From DATKZS01 sp035527835 [NCBI: bacterium] (GTDB taxonomy: Bacteria > RBG-13-61-14): a stretch of DNA of 10,720 bases. The stretch lies in the NCBI GenBank assembly GCA_035527835.1, contig DATKZS010000155.1:1-10720 (forward strand), in the 5' to 3' direction. Each line of letters starts with the position of its first letter. Position 1 is the first letter of the stretch. The notes beneath the pieces are model-generated. The model was not told the origin of the DNA. It did not search any database and saw only the letters and a program-made list of their open reading frames with translations. The translations under genes and the position numbers were made by a program. Shown piece after piece: positions 6,270 through 10,720 of this stretch.

Positions 6270-7310
6270 CTATTCCGTCCCCCCCTTCTCCCTCAGCAGT
6301 TTTGCGACCTCTTCCCTTTTCTGATCGAGGGCGAGCTTTAGGGGAGTGGCGCCGTTGTTGGCTTTTTCATTGACGTCCGCGCCCTTGTCGAGGAGGAGCT
6401 GGGCCATTGCTTTGTGGCCGTAGTAGGCGGCGAGGTGCAGCGGGGTGAGGCCGTCGGCGGTGCGGGCGTTGACGTCGGCGCCGTTTTCGATCAGGAGCTG
6501 GGCGACGCTCTGGTGGCCTTTGCCGGCGGCGAGATGGAGCGGGGTCCTTCCATCCTTGGTCCGGGCGTTGACGTCGGCGCCGGCCGCGATCAGGGCCTGG
6601 ATGACATCGGCGTGGCCGTTCAGGGCCGCGTAGTGGCAGGGCGAGAGGCCTTCCTGGTCGCGCGCGTTGGCGTCGGCGCCGGCGGAGAGCAGGGCCTTGG
6701 AGGAGACGTCGTTGCCGTTCATGGCCGCGTAGTGCAGCGCCGTCCCGCCCTTGGGGTTTTTACGGTTCACGTCCGCGCCGGCCGCGATCAGCTTTTGCAC
6801 GAACTCGGGCCGGGCGTTGGCCGCGGCGAAGACGAGCATGTCGTTGCCCTCGTTGTCCACGGCCTTTTGGTCCGCGCCCGCGGCGATGAGGACCTGGGCG
6901 GTGTTCCCAAAGCCCTTGATCGCGCAGTAGTGGAGCGGCCGCTTGCCGTCCTGGTCCGCGGCCTCCAGGTCCGCGCCGTTCTTGATAAGGAGCTTCGCCG
7001 CCTCGGCCTGATCATATAACGCGCAGTAGTGCAGGGCGGTGAGGCCGTCGTTGTCCTTGGCGTTAACCTCCGCGCCCTTTCCGAGCAGCAGCTCCACGAC
7101 CTCGACGCGGCCCTGGCCCGAGGCAAAGTCGAGCGGCGTCCGGCCCTTGTCGTCCCGGGCGTTGGCCTTCTTGGGCTGCAGCGAGAGTATCCGCTTGACG
7201 CCGTCGAGGTCGCCCCGGCCCGCTTCCTCATGGATCTTCTCCGCCCGCGCCGCGCCGCAAAGCATGAGGACCGCGGCCGCCGCTGACACCATCCATGCCC
7301 TCATCGTCAT
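6270..7310 (-). CDS. Exported ankyrin-repeat protein (ten repeats)
   Basis: A 346-residue protein made almost only of ankyrin repeats. From the chosen start, a basic N-terminus and a hydrophobic stretch (WMVSAAAAVLMLCGAARA) form a signal peptide, probably cleaved after ARA, so the protein should act in the periplasm or outside. Ten units follow with an exact 33-residue period and the consensus DGxTPLHxAAxxGHxxxxxLLIxxGADVNAR. The first unit (EKIHEEAGRGDLDGVKRIL) and the last (ATPLKLALDQKREEVAKLL) look like caps. Ankyrin arrays bind proteins and have no catalysis. An in-frame ATG eight codons upstream (7334) lacks a ribosome site, whereas GGAGG at 7317-7321 is six bases before ATG 7310. The gene starts 83 bases after the stop of the C45 hydrolase gene, so both are likely co-transcribed and may act together. 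Confidence 0.9.
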   Translation of the reverse strand: MTMRAWMVSAAAAVLMLCGAARAEKIHEEAGRGDLDGVKRILSLQPKKANARDDKGRTPLDFASGQGRVEVVELLLGKGAEVNAKDNDGLTALHYCALYDQAEAAKLLIKNGADLEAADQDGKRPLHYCAIKGFGNTAQVLIAAGADQKAVDNEGNDMLVFAAANARPEFVQKLIAAGADVNRKNPKGGTALHYAAMNGNDVSSKALLSAGADANARDQEGLSPCHYAALNGHADVIQALIAAGADVNARTKDGRTPLHLAAGKGHQSVAQLLIENGADVNARTADGLTPLHLAAYYGHKAMAQLLLDKGADVNEKANNGATPLKLALDQKREEVAKLLREKGGTE

Positions 7311-7393
7311 TTTTCTCCTCCGATCCCTTTTCATGGATAGCGGATCTTAAGATTGAGGCACATCCCGAGGTCCCCTGGCCCCCGCAGCCCGCT

Positions 7394-9223
7394 TCAGTAG
7401 CCGTAACTGTCCCCGCTGCCGAAATCCACGGAGATCTTTGCGGCCTGGCTTTGCTTAAACGGAGTTTTAAGCCCTCTCTCCGCGGCCTTTTCGATTTCCG
7501 GGTCAAGGGGCGTGACGGCGATAACGTTGCGATACTCCTCCGTTGCCTGGTCGCGCTTGTTCTCGAGGTCATAGGTGCGGGCGAGCCAGAGATGGCCGAG
7601 GCTTTGTTTATGAGGGGTCTGGGGCAGGGCGAGGGCCTTTGGGAACATGGCGGCCGCGGCGTCGGGGTTTCCGGTGCGGAGGAGGATGAGGCCCGCGACC
7701 TGGGCATAGACCGGCTCGTCCGGGTCAATGGCCAGGGCCTGTTGCAGGTCGGCGACGGCGCCGGCCGGGTCGTCGGCGGAGGACTTCTGCTCGGCGCTGA
7801 TGAAGAGGCGGTAGGCGGCGAGGCGGGGATCGTTCTCCCAGGCGCCGTGGAGCACGGGGAGCTCGGTGAATTTTCCCGGGCCCTTGAACCCGTCCTCGAA
7901 ACTAAAGCCGATGTACCTCGTGTTGCACACGGGGGCGGGGCCTTGGCCTACCCATAGGTCCATGGCGGTCGTGTCCATGACCACGCTGGAGACGTTGCTG
8001 TACTGTCCGATCACGTCGCCGGTGGCGCGCTCGCGTCCGGTGTTGAGGTCGTGGTGGTCGCCCAGGAACTCCGCGCCCTTTTGCGGATCAATGCGGCCGT
8101 GGTTATCGCTGAGGAGCTGGTTCATCCTCCGGGTGCGGTGGAAGGAGTTGATGGGGTACGACCAGTTGACCGCGATCTCGTCGGCCTTGAGCTCGGGCGA
8201 GCGGTAGGAGTTGGCCACGGCCAGGGTGTGGTCGCGCATGGGGATGACGGCGAGGTGGTGGCGGGAGATTTCCACGGCCACGCCCCTTCCCTCTTTGGAG
8301 GAGGAGACCACCATGATCCAGCCGGCGGCGGGCGGGTGCTCGCGGAGGATGGCCACGGCCTGGTCAATGGTCGCGGCCTCTCTCACGATCTTTTCGCCCA
8401 GGATCAGCACCGGCCAGCCGTCCGTGCCCACGTCCCTGGTGATCGCGGTATGGAAGCCCACGGACAGGCCGCTCTCGTTCATGCCGGTGACCCCCGCGCA
8501 ATGCACCCCGGCGGAGGTGATCATGACGTAGCGCTGTCCCGAGGCCGGCCGGCAGAAGGCCACCACCGGGAACCGGTCAAAAAAACCGGCGCCGGGAAAG
8601 TCCAGGTTCCGGCCGTGGAGCACGTGACCGTTCACGGTGGCCGGGCCCGAGGCCACGAACGAAGTGCAGCCCATGTTGGAATAGGACGCCAGCCCCGGAT
8701 AGGCCTTGCGCCCGCCGTAAACCTTGCCCTCGATCACCTGGCCAGCGTCCGCCGTCACCATCACCCGCGGAAGCGAATCGTAATCAAGGCCGGAGCCGTC
8801 GGCCAGTCCCTTTAAGCCCTGCCTGAACTCCGCCGGAATATGGCGCGCGATCGGATCGAAAAACAGGCCGTGCATGAACCATTCGGCCAGGTCCACCAGC
8901 GGCGTCCCGCCGATCACGCTGTGCTCGATCTCGCTCTTGAAAAAGTCCCGGATGAACGGGACCTCGCCCTGCGCGATCTCGCCGGCCAACAGAGCGCCGT
9001 GCTGATAGGCCATGTCATGGTCCGAGCCTTCCAGGTAAAGCACGTAAATCCCCTCCCGCTCCGTGAGCCACGCCGGGCCGAGACGCTTCACCCCGTCAGC
9101 TTCGACCATCCCGGCCTTGACCGGAGCGGCCTTGCCGGGATCTACGCCCCATGAAAGCGCCGCCGCGAAAGTCAGCAGAATTCCCCCCCAAATAATCGCG
9201 CTATTAATTCTTTTTCCACTCAT
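7394..9223 (-). CDS. Exported C45-family Ntn hydrolase with C-terminal TPR-like region
   Basis: A 609-residue protein related to peptidase family C45 (acyl-CoA:6-aminopenicillanate acyltransferase-like). These enzymes cut themselves to expose an N-terminal cysteine and then hydrolyse or transfer amide-bound acyl groups. A signal peptide or anchor covers about residues 8-26. The predicted nucleophile is C186 in SNMGCTSFVA, followed by HGRNLDF (203-209) and GVTGMNESGLSVGFHT (244-259), all typical of the family. Residues about 465-585 are helical with TPR-like pairs (AVADLQQALAIDPDEP, WLARTYDLENKRDQATEEY). The C-terminus is glycine and aspartate rich. The substrate is unknown. The ATG at 9223 is the first in-frame ATG, but the only good ribosome site, AGGAGG, is about 17 bases upstream. 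It sits 52 bases after a DUF2378-like gene and before the ankyrin gene. Confidence 0.85.
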   Translation of the reverse strand: MSGKRINSAIIWGGILLTFAAALSWGVDPGKAAPVKAGMVEADGVKRLGPAWLTEREGIYVLYLEGSDHDMAYQHGALLAGEIAQGEVPFIRDFFKSEIEHSVIGGTPLVDLAEWFMHGLFFDPIARHIPAEFRQGLKGLADGSGLDYDSLPRVMVTADAGQVIEGKVYGGRKAYPGLASYSNMGCTSFVASGPATVNGHVLHGRNLDFPGAGFFDRFPVVAFCRPASGQRYVMITSAGVHCAGVTGMNESGLSVGFHTAITRDVGTDGWPVLILGEKIVREAATIDQAVAILREHPPAAGWIMVVSSSKEGRGVAVEISRHHLAVIPMRDHTLAVANSYRSPELKADEIAVNWSYPINSFHRTRRMNQLLSDNHGRIDPQKGAEFLGDHHDLNTGRERATGDVIGQYSNVSSVVMDTTAMDLWVGQGPAPVCNTRYIGFSFEDGFKGPGKFTELPVLHGAWENDPRLAAYRLFISAEQKSSADDPAGAVADLQQALAIDPDEPVYAQVAGLILLRTGNPDAAAAMFPKALALPQTPHKQSLGHLWLARTYDLENKRDQATEEYRNVIAVTPLDPEIEKAAERGLKTPFKQSQAAKISVDFGSGDSYGY

Positions 9224-9275
9224 GGGGCAGCCTATTTTTTCCTCCTGGCGGCGGATACGTCTCTTTGGCCCGGCC

Positions 9276-9827
9276 TCAATCCCAATCCAACTGGATCGCG
9301 GTCGCGCCTGCGCCCTGCCAGGCCCTTTGCAGGAACTGGAAGCGCGTATTCTTGGCGCCGGCGAGCTCGATCAGGCGCTCCAGGAACCCGGCGGTCTGGT
9401 GCGACGACGCCTCCTCCGCGACGGGCCCCATGTGATAGCGGACCTCGATGGCCGCGCTGTTCTCCATCAGGCTCTTGATCTCGATGGCCTCGAAATCAAA
9501 AAAGCTCGAGCGCAGGACCTGGAACCGCATCAGCGACTCCTGGGGATTGTCCTCCGCGATCAGCATCGGGTGCAGGCGGAAAAGGTCGTCCATCGCGAAC
9601 CGGCCCCACGTGTAAACCGAGTTCACGTCGCCACCGGCGATCTCCGCCAAAATCCCCAACCCCAGCCGCTCGAACGTCTCCATCGGATACCAAACGTCTG
9701 GCTCGATGATCTCGGTCAGGAAAGAAAAATCCTCGGCCTTAAGATACCGCCGCCAGTCAACGTCCTTCCGGCCCCGCACCATCCGCACGTAATCAACGAA
9801 CACCGTCCCTTTGACGCTCCAGCCCAA
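9276..9827 (-). CDS. DUF2378/TIGR02265-like protein
   Basis: A 183-residue soluble protein with no signal peptide. The pattern VKGTVFVDYVRMVR near the start, then WYPMETFERLG and ILAEIAGGDVNSVYTWGR, then a closing AIQLDWD fits the small TIGR02265/DUF2378 family best known from myxobacteria, whose function is unknown. This is from memory of the pattern, not a profile search. No ATG starts the frame. TTG at 9842 is the most upstream start, but AAGGAGG lies directly after it, five bases before TTG 9827, so the latter is preferred. The gene runs in the same direction as the C45 hydrolase, 52 bases upstream, and probably opens that operon. A cytoplasmic protein leading two exported ones could be regulatory or a sensor. 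Confidence 0.7.
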   Translation of the reverse strand: MGWSVKGTVFVDYVRMVRGRKDVDWRRYLKAEDFSFLTEIIEPDVWYPMETFERLGLGILAEIAGGDVNSVYTWGRFAMDDLFRLHPMLIAEDNPQESLMRFQVLRSSFFDFEAIEIKSLMENSAAIEVRYHMGPVAEEASSHQTAGFLERLIELAGAKNTRFQFLQRAWQGAGATAIQLDWD

Positions 9828-9842
9828 CGGCCCCTCCTTCAA

Positions 9843-10172
9843 GCCCCATCATATCACTGCCGACCATCACAATGAAACCAACGCAACGACCCGATCGAAA
9901 CTACTGGCCCAGTGGGGCTGTTTGCCGGATCGTTTCAATCTGTTTGGATCTTATTCTTCGGACCTGAAAGGGCAAAAGAAGATAGCCCAGGGTCGGACGT
10001 CTTCGGCCCACCCCGGGATATCGCCCCCATAAATATCCTTTACAGCCCTGACGGGGAGAAATAACGGTGGCCAATTCATCCAAGATCGAATACAATAAAA
10101 CGCCATCATTCTGAAACACATCGCCAGGTTTTTGTACAAGCATCAACAGGATAGGAAAGGATGAAGAAAAGA
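9843..10172. other. Intergenic stretch without a convincing gene
   Basis: About 330 bases that are less GC-rich than the flanking genes. On the minus strand two overlapping short frames exist (10146-9901 and 10139-9951), containing GYLWGRYPGVGRRRPTLGYL or DIYGGDIPGWAEDVRPWAIF. Neither has a good ribosome site or a family I recognise. It may be the decayed 3' flank of the RHS gene or an eroded mobile fragment. The promoter of the DUF2378-like gene should lie near 9843-9900 on the minus strand, but no clear -35/-10 pair stands out. Confidence 0.5.
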
Positions 10173-10719
10173 TCAGAACCGTTGCAGAAAAGAGACGAAA
10201 GTGACCGTGGCGATGAGGTGGTTGCCGAGCCAGATGTGCTCGATCACGGGCTCGTCGGACTGGGCGCCGGAGGCGAAGGAACCGCCTTCGTAGATGAGGT
10301 TCCCGGCGAGGTCGTAGGCGAAGACTCGGGCCTCCTCGGTGGAGGCGTTATATTTCAAGAAGCGCTCGGCGGAGGGGGTAAAGAACTGGGCCACGGTGTT
10401 GCCCATCAATCTTTGTCTCCCGTTAAGTTGATTAAGTTGGTGCCAGGCACCGTCCCCCACGGTGTTGCCCATCAATCTTTGTCTCCCGTTAAGTTGATTA
10501 AGTTGGTGCCAGGCACCGTCCCCCAGTGGTGTTGCCGATGACGATGGTTGATCCGGTGAGCTGGTGGAGGCCGTCGTAACGGAGGGCGTCGTGGTCCGGG
10601 TAAACCACGGTGGCGCCGCCGCTCTCGCCGATGCTGGTGATGTCGCCGAAGGCGTCATAGCCGTAAGTGATCTTGTGGTAGGCGTCGTCGTCGCCGGACG
10701 TCCCGTCCTTGAGCTCCTT
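10173..10719 (-). pseudogene. RHS/YD-repeat protein fragment, frame broken by a repeat insertion
   Basis: The 5' part lies beyond the window. Reading from 10719 on the minus strand, one frame gives YD-repeat sequence (ITYGYDAFGDITSIGES, LRYDGLHQLTGSTIVIGNT) and stops at TAA 10500-10498 inside a repeat. A second frame resumes after the repeats with GNTVAQFFTPSAERFLKYN, FAYDLAGNLIYEGG and IEHIWLGNHLIATV, typical of the end of the RHS core. Deleting exactly 133 bases between the outer GGCAACACC copies joins the two frames into one. Past IATV the sequence leaves the family and ends at TGA 10175-10173, with no DHLGTP-type motif, so the 3' end is also lost. RHS proteins are large secreted shells that often carry toxin tips. 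This copy cannot make a full core and is probably inactive. Confidence 0.8.
10391..10525. repeat. Tandem 66-bp repeat inserted in the RHS gene
   Basis: Two identical units with a 66-base period (10391-10456 and 10457-10522); identity runs three bases into the next unit. Each unit holds the hairpin GGTGCCAGGCACC (10439-10451 and 10505-10517) and a doubled TTAAGTTG. GGTGTTGCC occurs three times, at 10395-10403, 10461-10469 and 10528-10536. The outermost copies look like host sequence and its duplicate. The hairpin with the following GTCCCC resembles REP-type palindromes that I associate from memory with REP-associated tyrosine transposases. No transposase is present here. Confidence 0.85.
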
Positions 10720-10720
10720 G

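Noticed and set aside
8051-8815. Plus-strand frame opposite the C45 hydrolase (254 codons)
   Set aside because: Low-complexity Gly, His, Asp and Val-rich antisense shadow. The minus-strand protein has the catalytic motifs.
9901-10146. Minus-strand frames of 81 and 62 codons in the gap before the RHS remnant
   Set aside because: They overlap in different frames, lack ribosome sites and recognisable motifs, and coding bias is weak. Kept only as part of the intergenic description.
10391-10525. Tandem repeat as a minimal CRISPR array
   Set aside because: The units are directly adjacent and identical throughout with no variable spacers, and they lie inside a coding remnant.
10173-10658. A 161-codon minus-strand gene across the tandem repeats
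   Set aside because: Its N-terminal third is out of frame with the RHS sequence (Thr, Ser and Pro-rich shadow). Only the part after the repeats encodes RHS residues, so it is a pseudogene fragment.

Overview
The window is GC-rich (roughly 60-65% by eye) and comes from a bacterium with the sulfate-reduction electron-transfer module. Its core is a complete qmoABC operon, the quinone-interacting membrane-bound oxidoreductase that links the menaquinone pool to adenylylsulfate reductase (AprAB). This points to a dissimilatory sulfur-metabolising lineage, such as Desulfobacterota or a related candidate phylum. The species cannot be fixed from the sequence. The several dispersed repeat families and the decayed YD-repeat gene suggest a fairly large, repeat-rich genome.

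Layout, plus strand: the last 26 codons of an unidentified gene (1-81); a dispersed double-hairpin repeat (86-166); a YkgJ-type cysteine-cluster protein (176-1009); a 232-bp nested inverted-repeat element holding a second copy of the double hairpin (1027-1258); qmoA (1306-2556), qmoB (2561-4801), a 112-bp inverted-repeat element (4803-4914), qmoC (4942-6174) and a strong intrinsic terminator (6200-6233). QmoA and QmoB are HdrA-like flavoproteins, and QmoB also carries ferredoxin and MvhD-like parts. QmoC fuses an HdrC-like two-cluster domain to a cytochrome b-type membrane domain. Electrons from menaquinol would pass through QmoC to the soluble QmoAB flavoproteins and on to AprAB.

Layout, minus strand: three co-oriented genes converge on the qmo terminator. 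In order of transcription they are a small DUF2378/TIGR02265-like protein (9827-9276), an exported C45-family Ntn hydrolase with a C-terminal TPR-like region (9223-7394) and an exported ten-repeat ankyrin protein (7310-6270). Short gaps suggest one transcript. Their joint function is unknown and is the most open biological question here.

The right end holds about 330 bp with no convincing gene, then a broken RHS/YD-repeat gene on the minus strand. It is interrupted by two tandem 66-bp repeats whose exact removal (133 bp) restores the reading frame. It is also truncated at its 3' side before the usual end of the RHS core.

The most notable signals are the repeat elements placed around and inside the qmo operon, the compensatory stem changes in the double-hairpin family, the loss in QmoB of all four cysteines of the HdrA flavin-domain cluster motif that QmoA keeps, the hydrolase-TPR/ankyrin cluster, and the clean insertion in the RHS gene.
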